A stretch of 64,000 nt of DNA, from contig NZ_CP009533.1 in the NCBI RefSeq assembly GCF_000761155.1, positions 2,728,001 to 2,792,000 on the forward strand. Direction: 5' to 3'. Below, in pieces: positions 9,230 through 18,443 of the stretch. Both the position numbers and the translations under genes were made by a program. Position 1 is the stretch's first letter. Each line of letters opens with the position of its first letter. This DNA comes from Pseudomonas rhizosphaerae (GTDB lineage Bacteria > Pseudomonadota > Gammaproteobacteria > Pseudomonadales > Pseudomonadaceae). The notes beneath the pieces are model-generated. The model was not told the DNA's origin and made no database searches. It saw nothing but the letters and a program-made list of their open reading frames with translations.

Positions 9230-9937
9230 TCAGATCACCTTGACCGCACGACCGATGAACTGAATGGGCCCCGTCGGCCTGCCTGTCGTCGACCCTGACT
9301 TGGGCTCGAGCGTCAGCTCGAACAGCTGGTTGTTTTCCAGCGGTGGCAGCTTGTCCAGGGGCACATGCACGCTCTGCCCCGGCTCCACCAGTCCCAGCGA
9401 GACGGGTCCCTGCCAGCTGTCGGCCTTGGTCCAGAACTGCAGGGCCCTGTCTGCCGGCACCGTGGCATCGTTCAGAGGAATGAGCTGCACTTCCTTCGAG
9501 TCGCTGGCTTGCACGACCCAACCCGGTGCCTTGTCTTGCGGCGCGATGAGCACCACCACATAGGCCGGTCCCGGCACCGGCGCGCGGACATTGAACAGCA
9601 ACCCGCCGAGCACCAGGCTTGCCGCGAGTCCGGCGCCTGCCAGGCCACGCCAGACACCCAGACGATTCCACCAGATCGGTGTCGGCTGCGCCCCTGCGCT
9701 GTCCAGGCTGCGCTGAATGCGAGGCCACAACGTCGCAGGCGTCGGCACTGGCGTGATGCGTTCAGCCAACGGCAGCAGGCGCGCTTCCCAGGCATCGACG
9801 GCCGTGCGCAACTCCAGGTCCACAGGCAAGCGTCGCTCGACCTCTGCCCGTCGTTCTGCATCAAGGGTGCCCAGCACGTACTCGCTGGCCAGTTCTTCAG
9901 TATTCATGGGCTCTACCTGCTCACTTCGTTCGCTCAT
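9230..9937 (-). CDS. Membrane anti-sigma factor (RskA-like)
   Basis: The 235-residue protein has a cytosolic zinc-less anti-sigma domain at the start (ELASEYVLGTLDAERRAEVERR, shown in part), one transmembrane helix near residues 95-115 (GLAGAGLAASLVLGGLLF), and an outer domain of the RskA type with a FELTLEP segment. It would hold the partner ECF sigma at the membrane until a signal releases it. ATG 9937 overlaps the sigma stop by four bases, so translation is coupled. A start at 9907 is also possible. Confidence 0.85.
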   Translation of the reverse strand: MSERSEQVEPMNTEELASEYVLGTLDAERRAEVERRLPVDLELRTAVDAWEARLLPLAERITPVPTPATLWPRIQRSLDSAGAQPTPIWWNRLGVWRGLAGAGLAASLVLGGLLFNVRAPVPGPAYVVVLIAPQDKAPGWVVQASDSKEVQLIPLNDATVPADRALQFWTKADSWQGPVSLGLVEPGQSVHVPLDKLPPLENNQLFELTLEPKSGSTTGRPTGPIQFIGRAVKVI

Positions 9938-10488
9938 CCCATGCACTCGCGCAGCGCAGCCAGGCTGCGCTTGATCCAGGCCTTCACCGTGCCGAGCGGG
10001 GTCTGCAGGCGCTGGGCAATTTCAGCATGTGAATAGCCGTCCAGATAGGCGTGGTACAGGCACTGCCTTCGCTGCGGATCGAGCTGTTCCAGGCATCCGT
10101 CGATCCGCGCGCCGCCCAACGCAACCTCCGAGGGCTCGTCGGTCGTCAAAGACGCCAGATCTTCATCGCTCAAGGCTCGCAAGCGGGTGTGGCTGCGAAT
10201 ATGGTCAAGGGCAAGGTGCCGGGTGATGGTGAACATCCACCCACGCGCCGAACCGCGCCTGGCGTCGAAACTGGCAGCTTGAGTCCAGATCCGCACGAAT
10301 GCGTCGTGGACGATGTCCTCCGCCAGCGCCCGGTCGCCGACAATGCGCAGGGCCACGCCCAACAGACGCCCGCCTTCACGCTCATACAAGCCATGCAGTG
10401 CCCGCCGATCGCCAGCGGCGCAGCCGTGCAAGGCCACTTCATAATCGAATGGATTTTCCGGCAAGGACAAGAAAGACCGCCATGGCAA
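9934..10488 (-). CDS. ECF RNA polymerase sigma factor (SigK-like)
   Basis: The protein of about 184 residues carries sigma region 2 (LYEREGGRLLGVALRIVGD, then AEDIVHDAFVRIWTQA) and region 4 (YLDGYSHAEIAQRLQTPLG, then VKAWIKRSLAALRECMG). It is the first gene of a two-gene unit with the RskA-like anti-sigma. The 5' end is uncertain: the open frame begins with TTG at 10488 without a clear ribosome-binding site. The linked DUF3455 gene lies upstream on the same strand and is a probable target or cargo of this regulon, by context only. Confidence 0.88.
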   Translation of the reverse strand: MPWRSFLSLPENPFDYEVALHGCAAGDRRALHGLYEREGGRLLGVALRIVGDRALAEDIVHDAFVRIWTQAASFDARRGSARGWMFTITRHLALDHIRSHTRLRALSDEDLASLTTDEPSEVALGGARIDGCLEQLDPQRRQCLYHAYLDGYSHAEIAQRLQTPLGTVKAWIKRSLAALRECMG

Positions 10489-10583
10489 GTGGAAGAATAA
10501 AGCTCGCTGGGAGTGTAGACCAGACGCGCGGACTTGCCGTTCCGCGCGCCAGCGCTACGCAACTTTCACGTGGCGAAGCAACG

Positions 10584-11120
10584 TTACTTGGCAGACCAGA
10601 AAATGTAGTCGGCCTGGTATTTGACCGTTTCTTTCTGGCCCTTCTGCGCGGTGGTGCAGGCGCTGGTAGGGGCAACGCCACCCTTGAGCGCGGTGCGCTG
10701 GATGTACGTCACACCCTGCATGGCGCCCTTGCCTTCGGCAGGGTTGGCCTTGACCAATTGGTACGGCAGATTGCCGTCGCCTGCAGGTGCAACGGCGACC
10801 TGGGTGCCAGTCACCTTGGAACCGTCTGCCGCCTGCCACGTGGCGGGCGGGCCGAAATAAGTCCCTACCTGCTTGCCGGAGCGATCGTTCAGAACGGCTT
10901 TGGGCCCCACGAATGCCCACTCGGTCTGACCTGCGGCATTGGCCTTGTCGCGGCATTCGTAGGTGATGTCGCCCATGCCGACGGTTTCCATTGCGACCTT
11001 GTTGCCTGCCGGCACCTGAACCGGTGCAGGCAGATCCATTTGCGCGTGGGCAGTGGTCGCCAGGGCGAAAGTGGCGGCAAAAACAACGTTGGCCAAGCAG
11101 AAACGGTGTGTGCTGTTCAT
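10584..11120 (-). CDS. Exported DUF3455 domain protein
   Basis: The 178-residue protein begins with a signal peptide (hydrophobic stretch, cleavage after ATTAHA near residue 26). The mature part includes ITYECRDKANAAGQTEWAFVG in fragments and a PTSACTT segment near the end, features of DUF3455 proteins. Two cysteines in the mature part could form a disulfide. ATG 11120 is preceded by GGAG; a longer in-frame extension to 11243 would destroy the signal peptide and is rejected. Function is unknown. It lies 95 bp upstream of the ECF sigma gene on the same strand. Confidence 0.8.
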   Translation of the reverse strand: MNSTHRFCLANVVFAATFALATTAHAQMDLPAPVQVPAGNKVAMETVGMGDITYECRDKANAAGQTEWAFVGPKAVLNDRSGKQVGTYFGPPATWQAADGSKVTGTQVAVAPAGDGNLPYQLVKANPAEGKGAMQGVTYIQRTALKGGVAPTSACTTAQKGQKETVKYQADYIFWSAK

Positions 11121-11310
11121 CTCGTAAGCTCCATAAGAGTGATCGAACCGGCAGCGCCTTGTGTAGCTGCTGTAGGTACTACGCATCTGCCGGGCATTTG
11201 GATGCACTGCAAAAAAAAGAATTTTCCTATGGCGTCCATTCACATGGAGCGCAACCCCTGCGGCTTATTTGGGTCCATGCTTAAGCCTGCCGCAATTTCC
11301 CGAGAGCCCT

Positions 11311-12228
11311 ATGCCTTCCAACACCGCCGCCAGCGACAGCTGGCCACAGCGTTTTCGCGACAAACCCTGGTTATGGACCCTGACCGGCGTGCTTCTGGCC
11401 GTCAGTGCCGTGGTGATGGTGTGGAGCATCGTCAACGCCCTGATGCATGCCGACCGGCAACACGCCTGGTACGCCCTGCTCGGCGGTACCGGCGGCTTCG
11501 CGGCAACGGCATTGGGTGCGTTGATTGCCTTGGCGCTGCGGGAAATATCCTCGAAGGTGCAGGACGTCATGCTTGGCTTCGCCGGTGGCATGATGCTGGC
11601 GGCCAGTACGTTCTCCCTGTTGCTGCCGGGCCTGGCCGCCGCCAATACCCACACCGACAGCCCTGCGGTAGCGGCACTGGTGGTGATCCTGGGCCTGGGG
11701 CTTGGCGTCGGTCTGATGCTGGCGCTGGACAAGGTGATTCCCCACGAACATGAGAACGCCGGCAGACACGGCCCGAACGCAGAGCGGATTCACCGGGTAT
11801 GGCTCTTCGTGTTGGCCATCACGTTGCACAACCTGCCCGAGGGCATGGCCATTGGCGTCAGCCTGTCCGATGGCAACCTGGCCGTCGGTATCCCGCTGAC
11901 CAGCGCGATCCTGCTGCAGGATATTCCCGAAGGCCTGGCGGTGGCCATGTCGCTGCGCGCAACCGGGCTGAGCGCCGGCAAGGCAGCGTTGGTGGCAATG
12001 GGTTCCGGACTGATGGAGCCATTGGGGGCAATGGTCGGCCTGGGGCTGTCCAGCGGCTTCGCACTCTCCTATCCGATCAGCATGGGCCTGGCTGCAGGCG
12101 CCATGATCTTCGTGGTGTCCCACGAGGTGATTCCGGAAACCCACCGCAACGGGCACCAAACCCCGGCCACGCTGGGCCTGATGCTGGGCTTTGCGGTGAT
12201 GATGTTCATGGACACTGCACTAGGTTGA
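11311..12228 (+). CDS. ZIP family metal transporter
   Basis: The 305-residue inner-membrane protein has about eight hydrophobic segments. The metal-binding helices are visible: HNLPEGMAIGVS and QDIPEGLAVAMS, with a third conserved region SHEVIPETHRNG. It should import zinc or other divalent metals (ZupT/GufA group). A His-rich loop (PHEHENAGRHG) separates the third and fourth helices. Its end overlaps the stop of the convergent sirtuin gene by 9 bp. Metal preference cannot be read. Confidence 0.9.
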   Translation: MPSNTAASDSWPQRFRDKPWLWTLTGVLLAVSAVVMVWSIVNALMHADRQHAWYALLGGTGGFAATALGALIALALREISSKVQDVMLGFAGGMMLAASTFSLLLPGLAAANTHTDSPAVAALVVILGLGLGVGLMLALDKVIPHEHENAGRHGPNAERIHRVWLFVLAITLHNLPEGMAIGVSLSDGNLAVGIPLTSAILLQDIPEGLAVAMSLRATGLSAGKAALVAMGSGLMEPLGAMVGLGLSSGFALSYPISMGLAAGAMIFVVSHEVIPETHRNGHQTPATLGLMLGFAVMMFMDTALG

Positions 12229-13062
12229 TGGCCGACTGCCCTGGATCAGCCGTTGCGCTATCTGGGGCATGACCTGTTCGCAGGGCTGCATGACTTTGAT
12301 GCTCAGCAATCCATCCGCACGGGTACGGCCAAGGTTGACGGCCAACAGGCGTTTGCCTTGGCGTGACATCTCTTGGCACAGGCGAAAGCTCGAGTAGGCC
12401 ATCAGCGAGGAGCCGATGATCAGCATGCCCGGCGCTGCTTCCACGGCTTTCCAGGCCGCTGCGGCGTGCGCCGGCTCGACGCCACCGCCGAAAAACACCA
12501 CGTCGGGCTTGAGCATATCGCTGCCACAGCATGGGCAATGGGGCGTGCGGAAGGCTTCCAGAAAACGCGCCGCCAGTTGCGCATCGCCGTCAGGCGCGAG
12601 CACGGCATGGACATCCTGCAGATAGGGATTCTGCTCTTCCAGCAGCGACTGCACGTCATCGCGCTGCAAACGCATGCCACAGTCCAGACAGACCACGCGA
12701 TGCAGGTTCCCGTGCAGTTCGACGACGTTGCGGCTGCCCGCGGCGTCGTGCAATCCGTCGACGTTTTGGGTGATCACGCCACTGATCAGCCCTTGGCTCT
12801 GCAACGCCGCCAACGCCTGATGAGCCGCGTTCGGCGACGCTTGATGGACACCACGCCAGCCCACCATGGCACGGGCCCAATAGCGTTTGCGAGTGGCAGC
12901 GCTTGCGATGAAATCCTGGTGCATGATGGGCGCATTGCCACGCCGGACGCCCTCGGTGTCGCGGTAGTCGGGAATACCGGACGCCGTACTGATGCCCGCC
13001 CCGGTCAATACCAGAAAAGGCGCCTGCGCCATGTGCTGGTACAAGGTATCGAGTTCGACCAT
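12220..13062 (-). CDS. NAD-dependent protein deacylase (sirtuin, Sir2 family)
   Basis: The 280-residue sirtuin has the NAD-binding motifs GAGIS and TQNVDGLH (catalytic His) and a four-cysteine zinc module, VCLDC and CPCC. The spacing and ELHGN segment suit a SIRT4-like class II deacylase. It would remove acyl groups from lysines using NAD. ATG 13062 is chosen, with AGAGG about 11 bases before it; GTG 13074 is an alternative. It is convergent with the ZIP transporter. Confidence 0.92.
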   Translation of the reverse strand: MVELDTLYQHMAQAPFLVLTGAGISTASGIPDYRDTEGVRRGNAPIMHQDFIASAATRKRYWARAMVGWRGVHQASPNAAHQALAALQSQGLISGVITQNVDGLHDAAGSRNVVELHGNLHRVVCLDCGMRLQRDDVQSLLEEQNPYLQDVHAVLAPDGDAQLAARFLEAFRTPHCPCCGSDMLKPDVVFFGGGVEPAHAAAAWKAVEAAPGMLIIGSSLMAYSSFRLCQEMSRQGKRLLAVNLGRTRADGLLSIKVMQPCEQVMPQIAQRLIQGSRPST

Positions 13063-13128
13063 GGCTACATGCACCTCTGGTTAGGATTCGTCACGCCCCC
13101 TGCCGTTCGCGTTCAGGCAGGCAAGGAT

Positions 13129-13362
13129 TCAGGCTTGCACGGGCGCGACCTGGCCCAGCAGCTCATCCACCGCTTTAGCGCACTGGACGCGATAGTCCGC
13201 GTGCAACAGGCATAGCTCCGGGCTGCCTAGCAGCCGCAGCTTGGCAGCCTCCGCCACGGCCTGCAGGTCGACACCGCGCAATGCGAACTCTTCGAGCAAG
13301 GCCTGCATTGCATGCTGCCGCTGATCTGGACTGGATGTTGAAATAGACACGGTTTTTTCCAT
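13129..13362 (-). CDS. Small hypothetical protein
   Basis: A 77-residue reading frame from ATG 13362 gives a helical, Leu/Ala-rich protein (EEFALRGVDLQAVAEAAKLR) with two cysteines. No family is recognised. It lies 66 bp upstream of the sirtuin start on the same strand. The ribosome-binding site is poor and upstream in-frame starts exist, so the start is uncertain. Confidence 0.5.
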   Translation of the reverse strand: MEKTVSISTSSPDQRQHAMQALLEEFALRGVDLQAVAEAAKLRLLGSPELCLLHADYRVQCAKAVDELLGQVAPVQA

Positions 13363-13592
13363 AAAGAAGTGCCCCGATGAAATGACCCTTCGCGATTCGA
13401 GCCTTGCGACAAGAACGCCCCGGTCGGTTTGAGAGGTTCCCATGACAATGACTGTCCGCTTTCGCCAAATGCTTCGCCATGGCGATGGACGGTTGCCTGA
13501 CGGACGCCGGCCAGGCTTTCGCAATCGCACGCATGGCCTTGTAATCGCTTAGAATAGCCGACCCGCCCTACCCGCCGATTTCGGAGCTCTAC

Positions 13593-14453
13593 ATGATCGC
13601 AGACCCCACGAACACGCTTTGCATCTACCACGGAAACTGCGCCGATGGCTTTGGCGCAGCCTGGGTAGTGCGCAAGGCACTCGGGCCTGAAGTGGAGTTT
13701 CACGCAGCCGGCCATGGCCAGCCGGCGCCCGATGTCACCGGCCGGCGCGTATTGATCGTGGATTTTGCATACGACTACGAAACGCTCATGGCCATGGCGG
13801 CGCAGGCCTTGTCGATCCTGGTGCTCGATCACCACAAGACCGCCCAGGCCGATCTGCTCCGGGTGCCAACGGCCGGCGCCCTGGGTGAACCGGTCGAAGG
13901 CGGCAACGTGCATGCCCTGTTCGACATGGGCCGCTCGGGTGCGGGCCTGGCCTGGGATTACTTCTTCGCCGGCCAACCGCGCCCTGCCCTGATCGACCAT
14001 ATCGAAGACCGTGACCTGTGGCGGTTCAACCTGCCGGGTACGCGCGAGGTCCTGTCCAACCTGTTCAGCTACCCGCAGGACTTTGCCGTGTGGGATGAGC
14101 TGCTGGCAGCGCCCGTAGAAGCGCTGCTGGCCGATGGCATAGCGATCGAACGGCAGCGACAGAAAACCGTGGCCGATCTGTTGCGCTCCACCGCGCGCCG
14201 GATGACCATCGGTGGCCATGATGTGCCCGTAGCCAACATCCCCTCGCTGTTCGCCAGCGATGCCGGCAACATCATGACCCAGGGCGAGTTGTTTGCCGCC
14301 TGTTACTCCGATGGCCCCAAGGGCCGCTCCTTTTCGCTGCGCAGCACGGACGAAGGCATGGACGTGTCCGAAGTCGCCAAGCAATTCGGCGGCGGCGGCC
14401 ATCGCAATGCGTCGGGCTTCCGCGTACCGTATGGCCACGAATTGACGCGTTGA
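13593..14453 (+). CDS. DHH-family phosphoesterase
   Basis: The 286-residue protein carries the DHH metal motifs: HGNCADGF near residue 14, VDFAYD, LDHHKT, and DHIEDRD, followed by a C-terminal DHHA1-like domain with GGGGHRNASGF. This is the layout of oligoribonuclease/pAp phosphatase-type or cyclic-dinucleotide phosphodiesterases; the substrate is open. GGAG is 6 bases before the ATG. The 80-residue gene that follows at 52 bp may be cotranscribed. Confidence 0.88.
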   Translation: MIADPTNTLCIYHGNCADGFGAAWVVRKALGPEVEFHAAGHGQPAPDVTGRRVLIVDFAYDYETLMAMAAQALSILVLDHHKTAQADLLRVPTAGALGEPVEGGNVHALFDMGRSGAGLAWDYFFAGQPRPALIDHIEDRDLWRFNLPGTREVLSNLFSYPQDFAVWDELLAAPVEALLADGIAIERQRQKTVADLLRSTARRMTIGGHDVPVANIPSLFASDAGNIMTQGELFAACYSDGPKGRSFSLRSTDEGMDVSEVAKQFGGGGHRNASGFRVPYGHELTR

Positions 14454-14505
14454 GGCGCAGGTGGAATGACCACCGCCCCCCCTTTGTTTTGCTGGAGAGC
14501 GTCAC

Positions 14506-14748
14506 ATGCCGCAGGAACGACTGGATCTACTGAAACTGCCCAAGGACGTGCGAAACTCGGTCAATGGCCTGGTCCGCGCTCTGAACGCTGCGAGCACCAA
14601 AGCAGATGTAGAGCGCGAAGGCGCGCTCGAAATCGCGCTGATTCTTGGGCTCGAACAATCGCGCAAGCTCAAGCCTGCCGACATCGAAGCCCTGTACATG
14701 ATTTTCGATGACGCCAAGGAAGCAAGGCTGCAAGCTCTGCAAAGCTAA
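14506..14748 (+). CDS. Small conserved-looking hypothetical protein
   Basis: The 80-residue protein is predicted largely helical and acidic (LKLPKDVRNSVNGLVRALN, then ADIEALYMIFDDAKEARLQAL). GGAG stands 9 bases before ATG. I do not recognise a family. It follows the DHH gene by 52 bp on the same strand and converges on the GGDEF gene. Confidence 0.65.
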   Translation: MPQERLDLLKLPKDVRNSVNGLVRALNAASTKADVEREGALEIALILGLEQSRKLKPADIEALYMIFDDAKEARLQALQS

Positions 14749-14764
14749 CTCTCAAAGCCGGACT

Positions 14765-15985
14765 TCACGCAGCCGCGCTGCCCTCGAAGGGCGCTTGACG
14801 CAGGCAATTGCGCCCGGCGTTCTTGGCGGCATACAGGGCCTGGTCGGCGGCCCCGATCAAGGTGTGCGCCGAAACGTAAGGCGCGATCCCCATTGCGATG
14901 CCCACGCTGATGGTCACGTGTGCGCCCTGCCCCAGCGCTGGGTGCTCGAGGCGCAGGTCCGACACCGCCGTGCACAGGTCCTGCCCCAACTGCCTGGCCT
15001 GCTGGCCGTCGGCGCCCGTCAGCAACACCAGCATTTCCTCGCCCCCGAAACGGAACGACATGGCGTTGGCTTGCGCGGACAAGCGCTTGATGGTTGCACT
15101 GATCTGCTTGAGGCAGCTGTCGCCCTGAAGGTGCCCATAGCTGTCGTTGTAAAGCTTGAAATGATCGATATCGATGAGGATCGCGGTGACACAGGTCGGC
15201 TCGGCACTCGCCGCTTGCCACACCTGGGCCATCACCTCGCCCTGATGCCGACGGTTGAACAACTGGGTCAGCGGGTCGGTGCGGGCCATCTCGGTCAATT
15301 GCACCTCGAGCAAGCGCCCGCGCAAGGCATACAGATAGCTCAAGCGGCTGCCGCGCTCCAGGAAATAGGACGCCATGAGCAGCAGCACCACCGTGGAGCC
15401 ATACAGGAAAGCATTGGCGCGCCAGGTCACCGGGTCCATGAATCCGGCGATGTGGGTGGTCACCAACTGGATAACCAGCATGCAGGCCATGGCAGCCGCG
15501 GCAAAGCGCAGGGGCAGCTGCTGGATCATCGTGCAGTAGACCATCAGCAGCAGCATGCCCAGCTGATAGTGCAGGCGATAGGGACTGTCGCTGTAGATCA
15601 TCACCACCAGCGGCATCAGCGAAGACAGTACCGTAGCCGTTGCAGAGACAGTCTCCAGCGCCCGGCGTGAAGTCAGGCGCTTCGCCAGCAGCAGGATAAC
15701 CACGATCATCGGCGTGATCAGCAGCAGGCGCCCCATGGCTACATAGGCGAACACGTCCTTCAGGGCAAGCCAGTCGCTGATCAGAAACAGGTTGTAGATG
15801 ATCGCGCCGCATATGCCTGTGGACGTCAGAAACTGCAGCCGTTGACGCTGGGTGTCGGTCTCGTAGCGCCGCTCAAGTTCACGGTCGAACGCCAGGCCAC
15901 CCACGCCGCTGGCAATCGCCTGCTCGACCAGTGCCATGGTGTGCGGCTCGGGAGAATGGGCCGGTTGAGCTTGAACGGCTTGCAT
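14765..15985 (-). CDS. Membrane diguanylate cyclase (GGDEF domain)
   Basis: The 406-residue protein has about six transmembrane segments between residues 54 and 210, then a GGDEF domain (about 232-395). The active-site loop is RFGGEEM at 312-318, a GGEEF-like variant with Met last. IDIDHFK (271-277) supplies the metal Asp. The product-inhibition site RxxD is absent: the equivalent positions read Gln and Ala. It should make cyclic di-GMP from GTP at the inner membrane. ATG 15985 was taken as the first start; 15937 is another in-frame ATG. Confidence 0.88.
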   Translation of the reverse strand: MQAVQAQPAHSPEPHTMALVEQAIASGVGGLAFDRELERRYETDTQRQRLQFLTSTGICGAIIYNLFLISDWLALKDVFAYVAMGRLLLITPMIVVILLLAKRLTSRRALETVSATATVLSSLMPLVVMIYSDSPYRLHYQLGMLLLMVYCTMIQQLPLRFAAAAMACMLVIQLVTTHIAGFMDPVTWRANAFLYGSTVVLLLMASYFLERGSRLSYLYALRGRLLEVQLTEMARTDPLTQLFNRRHQGEVMAQVWQAASAEPTCVTAILIDIDHFKLYNDSYGHLQGDSCLKQISATIKRLSAQANAMSFRFGGEEMLVLLTGADGQQARQLGQDLCTAVSDLRLEHPALGQGAHVTISVGIAMGIAPYVSAHTLIGAADQALYAAKNAGRNCLRQAPFEGSAAA

Positions 15986-16125
15986 GGGACACCGGGATAA
16001 AGGGTTCAGAATTCTACTAGACTGCGTAATGATATCTTAGTGCCATTACTCAATGGCCCTAGTTTGGCGTTAATGGAATGAACGGTAGTAGCAGCGTATG
16101 AACGGTAGCGAATGCACGATGGAGC

Positions 16126-17286
16126 TTACTGCGCGGCGCCCTGAAGGTTAGGGCCAGGCGTTGAGCCTTTGCGGCGAGTCAGTCGCTTGCCCAATTGCAC
16201 GCCCGGCATCTCGACGTACTTGTAGGTCAATGTCGAGACCAGCAGTACTGCCGCCAACTGCAAGACGACGATGCCGTTGTCGAGCCAGACGCTGTGGGTC
16301 GAAATGTACTTGACCATGTTGGGCATGTCATGGCCTTGCAAGGTCTCCGTCAGGTCTGTGTGCAGCACTTTCGACAGGACGATGACGGCGCTCTTGAACA
16401 CAAACAGAATGGCCGCGTGGGTCAGGTAGATGGAGAACGACAAGGCCCCCAGCCAGACGAAGAAGCGGTGATGCAGCAGCCGCGAAACCACGCCGCGTTC
16501 GAGCGAAAATACCAGGATCAGGACACAGAACAGTAGGCTGGCATAAACGCCCTTGTGATCGATGTCCGATACCAGGAGGCGATAGCTGCCCAGGACCAAG
16601 GCGATCTCCAGCAGGTTGAAGTCCACGGCGTCCAGGTCCAGGTCCTTGATGCGATCGTAGAGCACGTATAGGCAGGCACCGGCGAAGAAGCACGAAACAC
16701 CGCGGAAGATTTCCAGCTTCAGCCAGGATTCACCGTTCCACAGGGTGATGAATGCCGCCAGGGAAACCATTGCGAAGACCTTGACCTTGCTGGTGCGCGC
16801 CAGCACTGCCATGACGCCGAATATCAAGTACAGGTAGTACTCGATGCTGATGCTCCAGGCAGGGTAATTGAACGAGCCGGTCATGGCGCTGTTCAGCCAG
16901 GATTGCAGCAGAAGCAGATTGGGCAGGAATTCGTGCATCGAAGTGGCGCCACTGAATGCCGGCTCGTTGAAACTGAACCCTTTCTTCTCAGCCAACGAGC
17001 GCCCCAGTTCCAGTGCCAGGTAAACGCCCAACATGGTCAGGTGCAGGGGATAAAGGCGAGCCGTGCGACTGATGAAGAAATCTTTATAATCCGTCGCGTT
17101 GTTCAAACGCTGGCCGTAGGTGTGAAACAACACGAAACCACTGAGAATAAAAAAGAACTCCACGAACAAAAAGGCGTTCTTGAAAAACTCGAGCTCGGCG
17201 ATGCTTTGAACCACGTACGTGTGGAACAGCACGACGGCCACAGCACAGAGGCCGCGGAAACTATCGAGCACGACGAATCTTTTCAT
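16126..17286 (-). CDS. Acyltransferase 3 family membrane protein (OafA/YrhL-like)
   Basis: The 386-residue protein has about ten transmembrane helices and the family signature: DSFRGLCAVAVVLFH near residue 8 (catalytic His) and FFFILSGFVLFH near residue 48, then ISRTARLYPLHL. Such proteins O-acylate surface sugars such as O-antigen or exopolysaccharide. Base composition looks less GC-rich than its neighbours. It lies alone beyond the tRNA genes, which fits an inserted accessory gene. The substrate is unknown. Confidence 0.88.
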   Translation of the reverse strand: MKRFVVLDSFRGLCAVAVVLFHTYVVQSIAELEFFKNAFLFVEFFFILSGFVLFHTYGQRLNNATDYKDFFISRTARLYPLHLTMLGVYLALELGRSLAEKKGFSFNEPAFSGATSMHEFLPNLLLLQSWLNSAMTGSFNYPAWSISIEYYLYLIFGVMAVLARTSKVKVFAMVSLAAFITLWNGESWLKLEIFRGVSCFFAGACLYVLYDRIKDLDLDAVDFNLLEIALVLGSYRLLVSDIDHKGVYASLLFCVLILVFSLERGVVSRLLHHRFFVWLGALSFSIYLTHAAILFVFKSAVIVLSKVLHTDLTETLQGHDMPNMVKYISTHSVWLDNGIVVLQLAAVLLVSTLTYKYVEMPGVQLGKRLTRRKGSTPGPNLQGAAQ

Positions 17287-17594
17287 GGTTAATCCCAGGC
17301 TGTTTTAATTGTTGCCACCCCGTGCCATACCGAAGAGGCATGGCCCGTTGCCATTACGCGTGGCAAGCTAAAGCAATTTTTCGGTAGGCACAAGCGCGAT
17401 TGGTCGCCTGGTACTCGCAGCGAGGCTGGCTTGGTCACGGAAAACCGCGGGAGTAAGCCATTCCAGACAAACGACCACCAAGAAGGTTTACGGCTGTGAT
17501 CGCGCTGCGTTGGAGGTGAGGAGTTCTGGACACGTGCCTTTTCTGCCGCCCAAAGAAAAACCCCGCAGACTTTAATCTGCGGGGTTCTCAATGA
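17287..17594. other. Gap between acyltransferase and tRNA-Cys
   Basis: I see no gene in this 308 bp gap. It holds the promoter side of the acyltransferase gene and the tRNA terminator at 17561-17584. Confidence 0.5.
17561..17584 (-). terminator. Rho-independent terminator of the tRNA operon
   Basis: CCCCGCAGA and TCTGCGGGG form a 9 bp stem with a six-base loop. On the minus strand it is followed by TTTTTC, 11 bp after tRNA-Cys. Confidence 0.88.
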
Positions 17595-17668
17595 TGGAGG
17601 CCGAGGTCGGAATCGAACCGGCGTAGGCGGATTTGCAATCCGCAGCATAACCACTTTGCTACTCGGCC
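17595..17668 (-). tRNA. tRNA-Cys (GCA)
   Basis: The minus strand reads GGCCGAGT at the 5' end, the anticodon loop ATTGCAAA with GCA, a T-loop GGTTCGATTCC and an encoded CCA at the 3' end. The 74-nt length and paired acceptor stem fit tRNA-Cys. Confidence 0.97.
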
Positions 17669-17707
17669 CCAAAACGTGAAGCAAGAAACTGCTGCACGCA
17701 AACAAAC

Positions 17708-17783
<76 letters not shown>

Positions 17784-17850
17784 GTCGTGTTGACGGGCGC
17801 CATTCTATCTAATCGGCGACACCCGTCAAGCCTTTGATTCAAAAATAGTT

Positions 17851-18411
17851 TTATTTTTTCTCAGCGGTCGTGCGCAGGTGCGGCCAGGCCGCGCGCAGGT
17901 ATTGCAGCATTGACCACAAGGTCAACGCGGCGGCGACGATCAAAAGCGCGTAGCCAACAATGACCCAGAAGGTCGCAGCCTTGGGGTTGGCCAACAGAAT
18001 GACCAACGCCACCATTTGCGCGGCCGTCTTCCATTTGCCCATGTTGGACACCGCCACCTGGGCCCGCGCGCCGATCTCGGCCATCCACTCGCGCAGCGCC
18101 GAGACGACGATTTCGCGGCCGATGATGATCGCTGCAGGCAGGGTCAGCCAGAAGTTGGCGTGTTCCTGTACCAACAGCACCAAAGCCACCGCCACCATGA
18201 GCTTGTCGGCCACCGGGTCGAGGAACGCGCCGAACGGCGTGCTTTGCTCCCAGCGGCGGGCCAGATAGCCATCCAGCCAGTCGGTTGCCGCCGCTATTGC
18301 GAATACGGTGCTCGCTGCCATGTAGCTCCAATGGTAGGGCAGGTAGAACAGCAATATGAAGAACGGGATCAGCAGGACGCGCAGTACGGTAAGCAGGTTA
18401 GGGATATTCAT
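17851..18411 (-). CDS. pgsA: CDP-diacylglycerol--glycerol-3-phosphate 3-phosphatidyltransferase
   Basis: The 186-residue inner-membrane enzyme makes phosphatidylglycerophosphate, the first committed step to phosphatidylglycerol and cardiolipin. The CDP-alcohol phosphatidyltransferase signature is complete: [11 protein letters not shown], then [10 protein letters not shown]. The N-terminus [12 protein letters not shown] is canonical, which selects ATG 18411 over 18429. The gene is 33 bp after uvrC and is followed by tRNA-Gly and tRNA-Cys, so gacA-uvrC-pgsA-tRNA is probably one transcription unit. Confidence 0.96.
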   Translation of the reverse strand: MNIPNLLTVLRVLLIPFFILLFYLPYHWSYMAASTVFAIAAATDWLDGYLARRWEQSTPFGAFLDPVADKLMVAVALVLLVQEHANFWLTLPAAIIIGREIVVSALREWMAEIGARAQVAVSNMGKWKTAAQMVALVILLANPKAATFWVIVGYALLIVAAALTLWSMLQYLRAAWPHLRTTAEKK

Positions 18412-18443
18412 CGGCACAACTGGCTGCAAGGTGAGATGGCATT

